Part shown: positions 26,656-35,400 of the stretch, one piece after another
Layout: every line of letters starts with the position of its first letter
Numbering within the stretch: position 1 is the first letter of the stretch
Origin: Candidatus Opimibacter iunctus
Lineage (GTDB): Bacteria; Bacteroidota; Bacteroidia; Chitinophagales; Saprospiraceae
Direction: 5' to 3'
Assembly (NCBI GenBank): GCA_016716665.1
Contig: JADJVH010000004.1
Coordinates: forward strand, 124,001 to 188,000
DNA length: 64,000 nt
Position numbers and translations under genes: made by a program
The notes under the pieces: model-generated
What the model saw: only the letters and a program-made list of their open reading frames with translations
The model's database searches: none
Told to the model about the DNA's origin: nothing

Positions 26656-27744
26656 TTATTTTCTTCCTGTGATTACTGCAACATATCGATCAGGCTCCAG
26701 AGGCGTAGCCTTATGCATCTGTATCAGTGCATACAGCCCTGCCGTGGAGGCAGGAAGCACCTGGAGCCCTTCCTTTTCCCGAAGGTTCTTTGCGTAGCGC
26801 ATCAGTTTTTCATCACTCACATTATATGCTTGTCCATTGCTCTTGCGAATGGCATAGAGTGCCTCATCACCATCAAAACTATGCCAGTTGATCAATGGTT
26901 CATTGACTTTTGACTCTGTGATACGGCTTTCTTCAAGGTCTACACAACTCTCAAAGCCCTGCCTGAAAGATTCCACTATAGGATTCTTCCTGTAAGAGGA
27001 TCCTGCAATCATGATAGGTATCCTGCTGGTCCTTCCACGACGAAACAAAGTAACAAAGCCACGATATATGCCTGCCAGCGTGGTCCCATTACTTACAGGA
27101 ACTGCGACCATCTTTGGGGCATCTCTGAGGGTATCATATATCTCATAGGCGATCTCGGCATAAGCACTGATCTGCAGACTGGCATTGTGGCCTCCCGGAT
27201 TTGCATCATACCAGTGATTAGCCTTGGATTGCTGTTGTGAATGGTAAACATTGTCTTCATACGACCCCGGAAAACGTATGACTTGCGCGCCATAAGACTC
27301 CATTTCCGTGATCCTGTCAGTATGGTAAGTCTCGGGGATAAAGACAATGCACTTCAGCCCAGCCAGATATGCCGCCTGCGCAGTAGAGGCTCCGAAATTC
27401 CCGCATGTTGCAACGGAGATGGTATCATAGCCCCTGCGCATCGCATCGAGACATTGGGCAAATGAAATCCTGTCTTTTTGCGTGCCGCTGGGATTGCCCC
27501 CTTCATTCTTTATATAGAGTTGCCGGAGTCCGGTTTCACGCTCGACATTGCGCATACGGGTCAATGGGGTATCACCGATCTCAAGGCTGATGATATCCTG
27601 GTAAGACTCGATACGATCCACCAGGGAATGCGATTTGTCTTTTACAAATTCGGCCAGTTCCATGGCCTCCTTTGACACAGGCGTTGTGGATGGCAATACA
27701 CCATCTAATAAGGGATCAATCTTGAGTACAGTGGAATTGCTCAT
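26656..27744 (-). CDS. Threonine synthase-like fold-type II PLP enzyme
   Basis: 362 residues. The PLP lysine is in NEGGNPSGTQKDRISFAQ near residue 102, resembling threonine synthase (NPTGSFKDR) but with TQKDRI, so substrate use probably differs. ATCGNFGASTAQAA and the phosphate-binding VPVSNGTTLAGIY complete the active site. The first 40 residues are extra relative to minimal type II enzymes. It heads the operon with DUF1611 and the epimerase, suggesting that all three act on one amino acid or its derivative. A true thrC is not excluded but the context argues against it. Confidence 0.75.
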   Translation of the reverse strand: MSNSTVLKIDPLLDGVLPSTTPVSKEAMELAEFVKDKSHSLVDRIESYQDIISLEIGDTPLTRMRNVERETGLRQLYIKNEGGNPSGTQKDRISFAQCLDAMRRGYDTISVATCGNFGASTAQAAYLAGLKCIVFIPETYHTDRITEMESYGAQVIRFPGSYEDNVYHSQQQSKANHWYDANPGGHNASLQISAYAEIAYEIYDTLRDAPKMVAVPVSNGTTLAGIYRGFVTLFRRGRTSRIPIMIAGSSYRKNPIVESFRQGFESCVDLEESRITESKVNEPLINWHSFDGDEALYAIRKSNGQAYNVSDEKLMRYAKNLREKEGLQVLPASTAGLYALIQMHKATPLEPDRYVAVITGRK

Positions 27745-27902
27745 GGCATTATTTTTTCCTGATAGTGTTGATCTCCGGTAGTAAAGGTTTAACGCATATA
27801 AAAACCCGGCTATCCCGGCTTTGGTTTGGAAAAGCTCAGATTCCCTGAAATCTTCATGCAGTGATTACACTCAGGTTTCTGGGTTTGAAAATCAAATTTA
27901 AA

Positions 27903-27951
27903 TGAAATACCACTTTATTACACTATTTCATGAGACAGCAACCATCTCATG
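27903..27951. promoter_or_regulatory. Two overlapping inverted repeats in a 387-base intergenic region
   Basis: The gap 27745-28131 separates the divergent PLP/DUF1611/epimerase operon and the exonuclease/MbnP genes. It contains TGAAATA (27903-27909) with TATTTCA (27924-27930), and CATGAGA (27929-27935) with TCTCATG (27945-27951); the second pair shares two bases with the first. They are more likely protein-binding sites or alternative RNA stems than terminators, since no T-run follows. Nothing else that I recognise lies in this gap. Confidence 0.3.
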
Positions 27952-28131
27952 ATGGAAATCATATGGGTATTGGCATTTAAATCACCCAAGCCGCACCCCT
28001 GCAAACAGATGACTGACCTACCTGACCATTCCGGCAATTTCCGGGAATTCAACAGGCAGATACGCTTCAAAGGATTACCTTTATGCCTGGAGCAATATGA
28101 TTCCGATTGATATACACAACCCAGGCCTTTG

Positions 28132-28953
28132 ATGAATCTTCACCTTGAACGCAACCTTATATTTTTTGACATAGAATCCACCGGACTGAATGTCATCCGG
28201 GACAGGATCATCCAACTTGCCATGATCAGGTATCATAAAGATGGGTCGGCTCCGATCGAAAAATCCTATCTGATCAATCCCGGAATTCCAATTTCCCCGG
28301 AAGCAATGGCTGTGCATGGGATCACCCCGGCTGATGTGGCCAATAAACCTACCTTTCGTCAACTGGCGAAGGAAATTTTTGATTTTATCGGAGATGCCGA
28401 CCTGGCCGGGTATAATTCCAATCGATTTGATATTCCGGTACTCATGGAAGAGTTTGCCCGGGTAGGAATGGACTTTGATGTAGATCACAGGCGTACGATT
28501 GATGTCCAGCGGATCTTTTACAAGATGGAACCACGAACCCTTTCTGCGGCTTATCAGTTCTATTGCGATAAGAACATGCAGAATGCACACGATGCTCTCG
28601 AAGACGTCCGGGCTACCATAGAGGTGCTCGACGGACAATTGCGTAAATATGAAGGATTCGATTTTATTCCGGAAGAAGGGGAGATTATTCCGTCACCCAT
28701 TCAGCGTGATGTAAAAGCGCTGGACGCTTTTACCAATGACCTGCAGATGGTGGATGCTACCCAGCGACTGAAATATGATCAGCATGGAACGATCATTTTT
28801 AATTTTGGTAAGTATATTGGCAAGCCTGCTGCTGAAGTCCTGGTCAAGGACCAGCAGTATTATCATTGGATACTCGAAAAAGAGTTTTCTTTCCAGGTCA
28901 AGAAAATCATCAAGCGCCTTGTTGAAGATTATAAGAAAAACAATGCTTCCTAA
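28132..28953 (+). CDS. DnaQ-like DEDDh 3'-5' exonuclease
   Basis: 273 residues from ATG 28132. The N-terminal 170 residues form the exonuclease: Exo I FFDIESTGLNVIRDRIIQLA (catalytic DIE near residue 11), Exo II in AGYNSNRFDIPVL, and Exo III HDALEDVRAT (HxxxxD). The C-terminal part has YIGKPAAEVLVKDQQYYHWILE, a short domain also seen in exodeoxyribonuclease X-like proteins. It probably trims DNA or RNA ends in repair rather than serving as a polymerase subunit. Its end overlaps the following lipoprotein start by 11 bases. Confidence 0.85.
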   Translation: MNLHLERNLIFFDIESTGLNVIRDRIIQLAMIRYHKDGSAPIEKSYLINPGIPISPEAMAVHGITPADVANKPTFRQLAKEIFDFIGDADLAGYNSNRFDIPVLMEEFARVGMDFDVDHRRTIDVQRIFYKMEPRTLSAAYQFYCDKNMQNAHDALEDVRATIEVLDGQLRKYEGFDFIPEEGEIIPSPIQRDVKALDAFTNDLQMVDATQRLKYDQHGTIIFNFGKYIGKPAAEVLVKDQQYYHWILEKEFSFQVKKIIKRLVEDYKKNNAS

Positions 28954-29740
28954 GCCTGGCCATTGTTTGGTTGTGGGCCTCCTGTTGGTATTTGCCTGTA
29001 TAGGTTGCAACACCCGTATTGAAGGATGCCTGCAAGCTAATGCGGAAAATTTTGACCTCAATGCCGAGCGACCATGTGATGGCTGCTGCTTGTATCCGTC
29101 CATGGGATTGTCACTTACCCAGAAATGGGGTGACCGGAATTTTACAAATGGCGATACGCTTTACGATATCCATGGTGCCCAGTATAAGATACTTGACCTG
29201 AAGTATTTCCTGTCCTCCTGGGTATGGCATGATACGGAAGGAAATTATATTACTGTGGATAGTGTGGAAGCCAGTTGTGATGAAGACATTTTAAGATTTA
29301 CCACAGATAACCTCATCATCGATTCCAGGCAGTTTGTGTACACGCTCGGAACCATCCGTGAATCACCACTGATCGATTCACTACAGCTTGCCCTGGGGCT
29401 TTACCAGGACTTCAGCTGTCTTGATACCAGTGATACAGATACACCGGTTTCCCTGACCAATCAAAGCCCGCTGTGGAATGCAAAGACTGGCAAGCTTGAA
29501 ATGATAAGACTGATCCTTCAACTTAGCCTTGACCAGGAATCCACAGATACGGTATTTGTCACCACAAAAGATTTAACCAGACTGGAGTATATCCTTCAAT
29601 TGAAACCGGGAACCGATGCCCGGTTTGATCTTACAGTGGACTATGCGCAATGGTTTAATGATGTAGATGTCAATGATATTAATTCATTTGGTCATTCGAT
29701 AGAAGCTAATTTTTCGGGGAGCGTAGTACGTACTCCATAA
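28943..29740 (+). CDS. MbnP-like lipoprotein (first copy)
   Basis: 265 residues from ATG 28943, inside the end of the exonuclease gene. A lipoprotein signal ends at FACIGC. A cysteine-rich leader follows (IEGCLQANAENFDLNAERPC, then DGCCLYP), typical of Bacteroidota MbnP proteins, and then the MbnP-type beta domain starting LSLTQKWGDRNF with LDLKYFLSSW. MbnP proteins partner a diheme peroxidase (MbnH) that oxidises one of their tryptophans, and are linked to copper. This copy is shorter in the C-terminal region than the next one and lacks its W-rich HTG block, so it may be a diverged paralog. Confidence 0.75.
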   Translation: MLPKPGHCLVVGLLLVFACIGCNTRIEGCLQANAENFDLNAERPCDGCCLYPSMGLSLTQKWGDRNFTNGDTLYDIHGAQYKILDLKYFLSSWVWHDTEGNYITVDSVEASCDEDILRFTTDNLIIDSRQFVYTLGTIRESPLIDSLQLALGLYQDFSCLDTSDTDTPVSLTNQSPLWNAKTGKLEMIRLILQLSLDQESTDTVFVTTKDLTRLEYILQLKPGTDARFDLTVDYAQWFNDVDVNDINSFGHSIEANFSGSVVRTP

Positions 29741-29741
29741 T

Positions 29742-29762
29742 GTTGCTGATACAGCAACTTTT
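29742..29762 (+). terminator. Short hairpin terminator after the first MbnP-like gene
   Basis: GTTGCTG (29742-29748) pairs with CAGCAAC (29752-29758) across a 3-base loop and is followed by TTTT. The stem is short, so termination may be partial. Confidence 0.5.
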
Positions 29763-29813
29763 ACAAGTCCCTGGACGTTTATTTGACTATAGATATACAT
29801 CAACTCTAAACAC

Positions 29814-30551
29814 ATGCGACCATTCATTCTCCTTGCTGTCACAGCCTTTGTGGTGGGTTTCATTTCCTGTAAGGAAGATAATCCGGAAGGCACACTAACC
29901 CTCCATTTCAAAGCCGTCTATGACGGTCAGCCTCTACAGACCTTTACAACCCATCCATTTGAAGGTATCCAGCAGATTCAGTTTACACATTTAAGCATGA
30001 TGGTTGCAGATCTGCAACTTGTTAAAGGATCTGCGGTCAAGGACCTGGATGATATTGAGCTCGTTGACCTGAGCTTTGATAATCTGGCTGCAGCAGAGGC
30101 AGGATATACACTTACTATTCCCAATGTAGCCACAGGTTCTTATGACGGGATTAAGTTTGGACTCGGTGTTCCCCCTGATCTCAATCAGAAAAAACCTGCA
30201 GATTTTTCTTCAGGTAGTCCATTAAGCAAGACCGGCTATTATTGGGTTGCCTGGAATAGTTACATTTTCTCCAAGACTGAAGGAAGATTGGACACGCTTG
30301 GCAACGGCACTCTTGATCTCGGTTTTGCTATGCATACCGGGTCAGATGCATTGTATAGGGCAGGGCAGGGGACAATTCCGATTGTAATTGAGGAAGGTAA
30401 AACAACCAATATGAATGTCCTCCTTGATTATAAGGATCTGCTCCAGGGTGTTGATATCAAATCCCATCCTCAGAATCACACACAATCAGACACCTCTGAG
30501 ATCGTCAAGATTGTTAATAATTACGGTACTTCCATAACCCTATCGCTATAG
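29814..30551 (+). CDS. MbnP-family lipoprotein
   Basis: 245 residues with a lipoprotein signal (VVGFISCKED). The MbnP domain is well preserved: TLTLHFKAVYDGQPL at the start, IQFTHLSMMVADLQLV, YDGIKFGLGVP near 120, then YYWVAWNSYIFSKTEG and DLGFAMHTGSDALY near 165-185. The tryptophans in the YYWVAW block are candidates for the MbnH-catalysed conversion to kynurenine described for methanobactin operons. The diheme peroxidase gene follows 17 bases later, the usual MbnP-MbnH order. Likely outer-membrane or periplasmic, with a role in copper acquisition or sensing. Confidence 0.82.
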   Translation: MRPFILLAVTAFVVGFISCKEDNPEGTLTLHFKAVYDGQPLQTFTTHPFEGIQQIQFTHLSMMVADLQLVKGSAVKDLDDIELVDLSFDNLAAAEAGYTLTIPNVATGSYDGIKFGLGVPPDLNQKKPADFSSGSPLSKTGYYWVAWNSYIFSKTEGRLDTLGNGTLDLGFAMHTGSDALYRAGQGTIPIVIEEGKTTNMNVLLDYKDLLQGVDIKSHPQNHTQSDTSEIVKIVNNYGTSITLSL

Positions 30552-30555
30552 ACCC

Positions 30556-30563
30556 TATCTTTG
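30556..30563 (+). promoter_or_regulatory. Bacteroidota -7-like box before the peroxidase
   Basis: TATCTTTG, an exact TAnnTTTG match 5 bases before the ATG at 30569. No TTTG stands at -33 distance. It may be chance, since the gene is otherwise expected to be co-transcribed with the MbnP gene. Confidence 0.25.
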
Positions 30564-30568
30564 CTACA

Positions 30569-31680
30569 ATGAGGGGCGATGTTAAAATCGGATGGTTTCA
30601 AGCCGCTTTAGTTGGTCTTTGCATAGTCATTGCCAGTTGTCATGACAGTATTGATGAGCCCTATGTTGAGGAGACCTGACTGGCATTGCCTACAATCCTG
30701 TACCCTATAATGTAATCGTTCCGGAAGGATTTCCTGCGCTTGAACAGCCGGAGGACAACCTCATGACCGTAGATGGTATCCGTTTAGGCAGGAAGCTGTT
30801 TTATGACCCCATTTTATCTGTTGACAGTACGGTCTCATGTGCTACCTGCCACCAGCAGGCATTGTCCTTTACGGATGGACTGGACAGGAGCCAGGGAGTA
30901 GCCGGGATGACGAGACGAGGTAGCCTGAGCCTGATCAATGTAGGCTTCCATTATGATGGCCTTTTCTGGGATGGTCGATCTCCCAATCTTGAACACCTGT
31001 CCCTGATACCACCTGAAGACCCGATCGAAATGGCTGAAACATGGGACAATGTGGAATTAAAACTTAGGAATCATCCTGTTTATCCAACAGATTTCAGGCA
31101 GGCTTTTGGGATCGACAATGTGTCAGGGATTGATCGACACCTCGCGGCAAAAGCTATATCCCAGTTCTTACGGACAATTGTTTCAGGTCATAATTCCAGG
31201 TATGACCGGTTTGTAAGAGGCGAAATCTTCCTGGAGGAGAATGAATTCAACGGCTACCTGATGTTTTTCAATATTGATCCATCCTTGCCGGATGCGCAAT
31301 GCGGTCATTGTCATAATGCTCCTTTGATGGCAACCAACGATTATTTTAATAATGGGTTGCAGGAATCTCCTGATCTCTATAGTTTTCCTGATCCCGGGCT
31401 GGGTGCCATTACCGGTATAGCCAGTGATAACGGACGGTTTAAGCCCCCAACACTGAGAAATCTGGTGTTTACCGCCCCCTATATGCATGACGGAAGGTTT
31501 AAAACCCTGCCCGAAGTCGTGGATCATTATGCCAGCGGAGGCAAAGAATCCCCTAATAAGAGTTCATTTATGTTCAATTTAGTGCTTACCGAAAGCCAGA
31601 AAGCAGATATTCTTGCCTTTCTGCTCACCCTGACGGACAGTACCACCCTCACCAATCCTGCCTTCAAGAACCCTTTTTAG
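30569..31680 (+). pseudogene. MbnH/MauG-type diheme cytochrome c peroxidase lipoprotein, frameshifted
   Basis: The N-terminus starts at ATG 30569 with a lipoprotein signal (CIVIASCHDS) and runs into TGA at 30677. Adding one base near 30674 joins it to DLTGIAYNPVPYNVIVPEG and the intact body, giving about 370 residues. Two heme sites are present, SCATCHQQ and QCGHCHNAP (CxxCH), plus LFYDPILS near the start and KPPTLRNLVFTAPYMHDGRF with the distal heme ligand region, as in bacterial di-heme peroxidases. The pairing with MbnP suggests the MbnH role (oxidising an MbnP tryptophan) rather than peroxide detoxification. The single missing base may be an assembly error. Confidence 0.83.
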
Positions 31681-31926
31681 TCTCTTTTTGCGCCTAAATC
31701 CACCTTTTTAGCATTATTTTTTTTCGAATTCTTATGCATCTTTTAAATTTTATATTCACAAAATTGACTGGCAATATTTTAGTATATTTTGTAAATTATT
31801 TAAAATTAATAAGTTAAACATTAAATATAATCTTAATATATCAATTTTCCCCGTAACAATTATGTTTTTTTGTACTTGTTCAGGCCTGACAATCTCCTGA
31901 TAATTGTATCATCAATTCAAAGAGAG

Positions 31927-31983
31927 ATGAAAAGTCCGGTAGAAGTACTGGATTCAAATTTAGATATGTTCATGGGATTATAA
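31927..31983 (+). CDS. 18-residue microprotein, copy 1 of a tandem pair
   Basis: A complete 19-codon reading frame, ATG to TAA, encoding MKSPVEVLDSNLDMFMGL. I call it on comparison with the copy 111 bases downstream: same length, 10 of 18 residues identical, the differences confined to the middle, and a synonymous change in codon 5 (GTA/GTT). The upstream context TTCAAAGAGAG-ATG resembles that of copy 2. No signal peptide or known domain. A strong hairpin begins six bases past the stop. An RNA-level role for the conserved blocks remains possible. Confidence 0.5.
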   Translation: MKSPVEVLDSNLDMFMGL

Positions 31984-31989
31984 TTCTGA

Positions 31990-32025
31990 AGGATAGAAGG
32001 TTGCCATCTGGCAATCTTCTGTCCT
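31990..32025 (+). terminator. 16-bp hairpin between the two microprotein ORFs
   Basis: 31990-32005 pairs with 32010-32025 over 16 positions, with two G-U pairs and an ATCT loop. The 3' side is followed by CTTTC, so it is a weak terminator at best and may act as an RNA-stability element or partial attenuator between the two ORFs. Confidence 0.6.
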
Positions 32026-32037
32026 CTTTCAAAAAGA

Positions 32038-32094
32038 ATGAAAAATCCGGTTCCACTGTCTAAATATATCAATGATATGTTCATGGGATTATAA
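32038..32094 (+). CDS. 18-residue microprotein, copy 2 of a tandem pair
   Basis: Complete 19-codon frame encoding MKNPVPLSKYINDMFMGL. It shares MK-PV at the start and DMFMGL at the end with copy 1. The last seven codons, including the stop, plus two bases beyond are identical in nucleotides (32074-32096 versus 31963-31985). The upstream TTCAAAAAGA-ATG parallels copy 1. A Rho-independent terminator begins five bases after the stop, the arrangement of a genuine short transcript. Function unknown. Confidence 0.5.
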   Translation: MKNPVPLSKYINDMFMGL

Positions 32095-32099
32095 TTTGT

Positions 32100-32141
32100 A
32101 AAGCTGGGTAGTTCTGAAGTGAACCTCCCAGCTTTTTTTTT
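32100..32141 (+). terminator. Rho-independent terminator of the microprotein pair
   Basis: AAAGCTGGG (32100-32108) pairs with CCCAGCTTT (32127-32135); inside, GTTC pairs with GAAC around a 6-base loop, separated by a 2x2 internal loop. Nine T residues (32133-32141) follow the stem. This is a strong intrinsic terminator, so the region just before it is transcribed to the right. Confidence 0.85.
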
Positions 32142-32435
32142 GCCTAATTATCCCAGTCCGGTCAACATGCATTGTGGCTATACTCGCCCCAACATCTCTT
32201 CAATACCAGCATTCTCCTCCTATTTGCTTTCACCCTGGACCTGGTTTTAAGTCCATTCGTGTAAACCCAAGTCTCCCGGCTATCGGGATGAACCGGGTTT
32301 GGCAACCCAAACTTTATATGGATATGCGATCCGGATGCCCCTGATATGAGGGTAAAAAGCATGGTTTAGCAAACAAATATTCATAATAGAAATATATTTC
32401 TTACTTTTCGCTAAACAAACTCATATCAACTAGCT
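32142..32435. other. Noncoding stretch with a nested stem-loop
   Basis: No gene is seen here. TCCCG (32274-32278) pairs with CGGGA (32284-32288) inside AACCC (32264-32268) with GGGTT (32295-32299), a short nested stem-loop without a T-run. The last 90 bases are A+T-rich and probably hold the promoter of the large T9SS gene at 32436. The A+T-rich stretch 31720-31870, upstream of the microproteins, is likewise noncoding and probably their promoter region. Confidence 0.35.
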
Positions 32436-35400
32436 ATGAAGCATTTATTACCTCTCTTACTACTGATTGTCCTTTTGATCCCATCCAGGTCAAATGCACA
32501 ATTACCCGACGGGGCTACTGCTCCCGACTGGACACTTACAGATATCTTCGGTAACACCCATCATCTCTATGATTTGCTTGATCAGGGTAAGATGGTGGTC
32601 ATCGAATTTTCAGCTACGTGGTGCGGTCCATGCTGGAATTACATGCAGACCGGTGCCCTTGAACAATTCTGGGATGAACATGGACCAAATGGGGACAACC
32701 AGGCCCAGGTATTCTATATCGAGGCTGACCAGAATACGACCTTGGATGACTTATATGGTATAGGTACCAATACTCAGGGTAACTGGGTTGCTAATATTCC
32801 ATTTCCGATCATCGATCTCCAGGTTGGAGAAAATACGGACAACCAGTATCAGATTACATATTACCCGACATTGTATGCTGTCTGCTCAGATAAGAAATGC
32901 TACGAGTTAGGCCAGGTGCCTGCTTCAGAATGGGAAGAGTTCATCACAAGCTGCAGTCTTACCGCTGAAGTTGCAAATGTTGAAGATGCCGTATGCTATG
33001 GAGATGGTGCGATAACACTTGATGTTTCAGGAGGAATCAATCCAATCACATACACCTGGAGCAATGGCTCACATAGTGCTTCATTGACAAATGTCGGTGC
33101 AGGCACATATAGTGTGACTGTATTGGAAGCTAATGGCAAGAATGCGATCCTGGAAGATATCGTAATAACAGGTGCCGATAATCCTATCAGCCTTGCTTTC
33201 TCGGATATTGAGGATGCATTGTGCTTTGAATCTGCTACAGGTAATGTCAGTATTGAACTAGAAGATGGTGTGGCGCCCTATACCTATGACTGGAGTAATG
33301 GCTCTCACAGCCAGAATCTGTCCAATGTTGTTGCAGGCACGTATACTGTGAATGCTACCGATAGCCATGGCTGTCCGTTTGAAGAGACTTTTCAGGTCAG
33401 TGAGCCGGATGAATTACTCGCCACGTATGAAACCACACCTGACTATTGCGATCTTGGCAACGGCACTGCCGCCCTCCAAATCGAAGGTGGTGTAGGCAAT
33501 TATGATCTGACGGCCTCCCAGGGGAATGTTGTGGGGGACCTCATCATAGACCTTTATGCCGGAAGTGTAATCGCTACGGTGGAAGATGGCAATGGTTGTA
33601 TCTGGGAAGAATCAATTGATATTGAATTTGTGCCAGAACCTGATGTGTATTTCTCTCCTGATCCAACGATCACCTGTGTGCAGCCTATAGCTACGGTAAC
33701 CGGCTATGTGCAAAGTGGAACGGGTAGTGGAGACTATGAATATGAATGGTCGACAACTAATGGCCATATTGTTGGTGCAACAAACCAATCTGCAGTGCAG
33801 GTAGACCAGGAAGGTGATTACAGCCTGACTGTTTATGACCTGTTCAGTGGTTGCCAGGTGGCCAATGAAGTGGCTGTACAGTCTACCCAGACTCCTCCGC
33901 CAGTTGCTGCCGGTGATGATTCTCCGATCAGTTGCGAAGACCTGGAACCTGAACTACAGGGTTCAGGTGATCCTGGATATGTCATCAACTGGACTACTAC
34001 TAATGGACTTATACTTGCAGGAGGCAATACATATGTTCCTACCGTTGGCGCAGCCGGATTATATGTCATTCATGTAACCAATCCAGCTAATTCATGTACT
34101 AATCTGGATAGCGTAACGGTCGTCAACAATATCAGCCCCGCATCTGCAGAGTATCAGTATCAGACCAGCGGGTTGACCATGATCGGAACGGATTTATCTA
34201 CAGGCAGCAATTTATCAGGCTGGACATGGAGCTTCGGTGATGGCAATACCTCTACAGACCCAAACACCGTACATACATTTGCCAGTGAAGGAACATATGA
34301 AGTTTGCCTGAGTGTTCAGAATGGTTGTGGAACCAGCAACACATGCCACCAGGTTCAGGTGATATCATCAGGCAGTACTATTAGTGTAATTGCAGATGTA
34401 CAAAATGTACTGTGCAATTCAGACTCGACAGGAAGCATTGCCCTGCAGGTTAACGGGGGTAATGGCAATTATACCTATGCATGGACAGGACCTGATGGTT
34501 CCACATACAATACACCTGCTATTGATACATTGATAGCCGGTTTATACACATTAGTGGTATCTGATGACCAGGGTAATCTCTTTATAGGTGATTTCACAGT
34601 CACTGAACCAACACCTATCATCCTTGACGGATCTACGATCGTTGATAATCTTTGCTTCGGCCAGGCCAACGGTTCATTAGGAGTCAATATCAGTGGTGGT
34701 GTCCTTCCATATAGCTATTCATTCAATGGAGGACCTTTGCAGGCTGAAAATGTAATTTCTAATTTGCCTGCAGGTGTTGTTGATTGCGCTATCACGGATG
34801 CCAATGGTTGCCCGTTTGTAGCAGGTCCATATACTATCCAGGAACCACCAGCATTGACTCCTGTGCCAGCAGTTACTGGGGTAAGGTGCTTTGCTGAAAC
34901 CAACGGAGCTATATCCCTGGTTGTAAACGGTGGTGTTGCTCCATACAGTTACCTGTGGGATTTTGGAGCTCAGACCACTCCTGATATCAGCGGACTGCCT
35001 GCCGGAGTGTATACCTGTGCAGTCACTGATCATAATGGTTGTCTAAGCCAGGTCCCGGTAGTGGTAACTCAACCTGAAGCGCTGATCGGTATACCCACGC
35101 AAATAGTTGATGCCTCAGGAACAGAACAAAACAACGGTAGTATATCTATTGACGTGCTTGGTGGCACAGCTCCATACGTTGTCACATGGAACAATGGTGC
35201 TACCGGAACATCTATAACGGGTCTTATCCCAGGTGAATACTGGTACATTATTACAGATGCAAACGGCTGTGTAGGTGGCAATACATCCCCAGTGGTCGTC
35301 AATGGAATTACATCCACCACAAAAGTAGAGTGGGCTGATTACATTTCGATCGTGCCTAATCCATCTAAAGGGGACGTTGTCGTATCCTGGAATGGGCTTA

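Noticed and set aside
31741..31920. A third microprotein copy upstream of the pair
   Set aside because: No further DMFMGL-type ending or MK-PV start is present in the A+T-rich stretch; only two copies are seen.
32162..32362. Small minus-strand open frame in the gap upstream of the thioredoxin/SprB gene
   Set aside because: The protein is a mix of unrelated residues with no family signal, lies antisense to a region with promoter features, and has no conserved neighbour.
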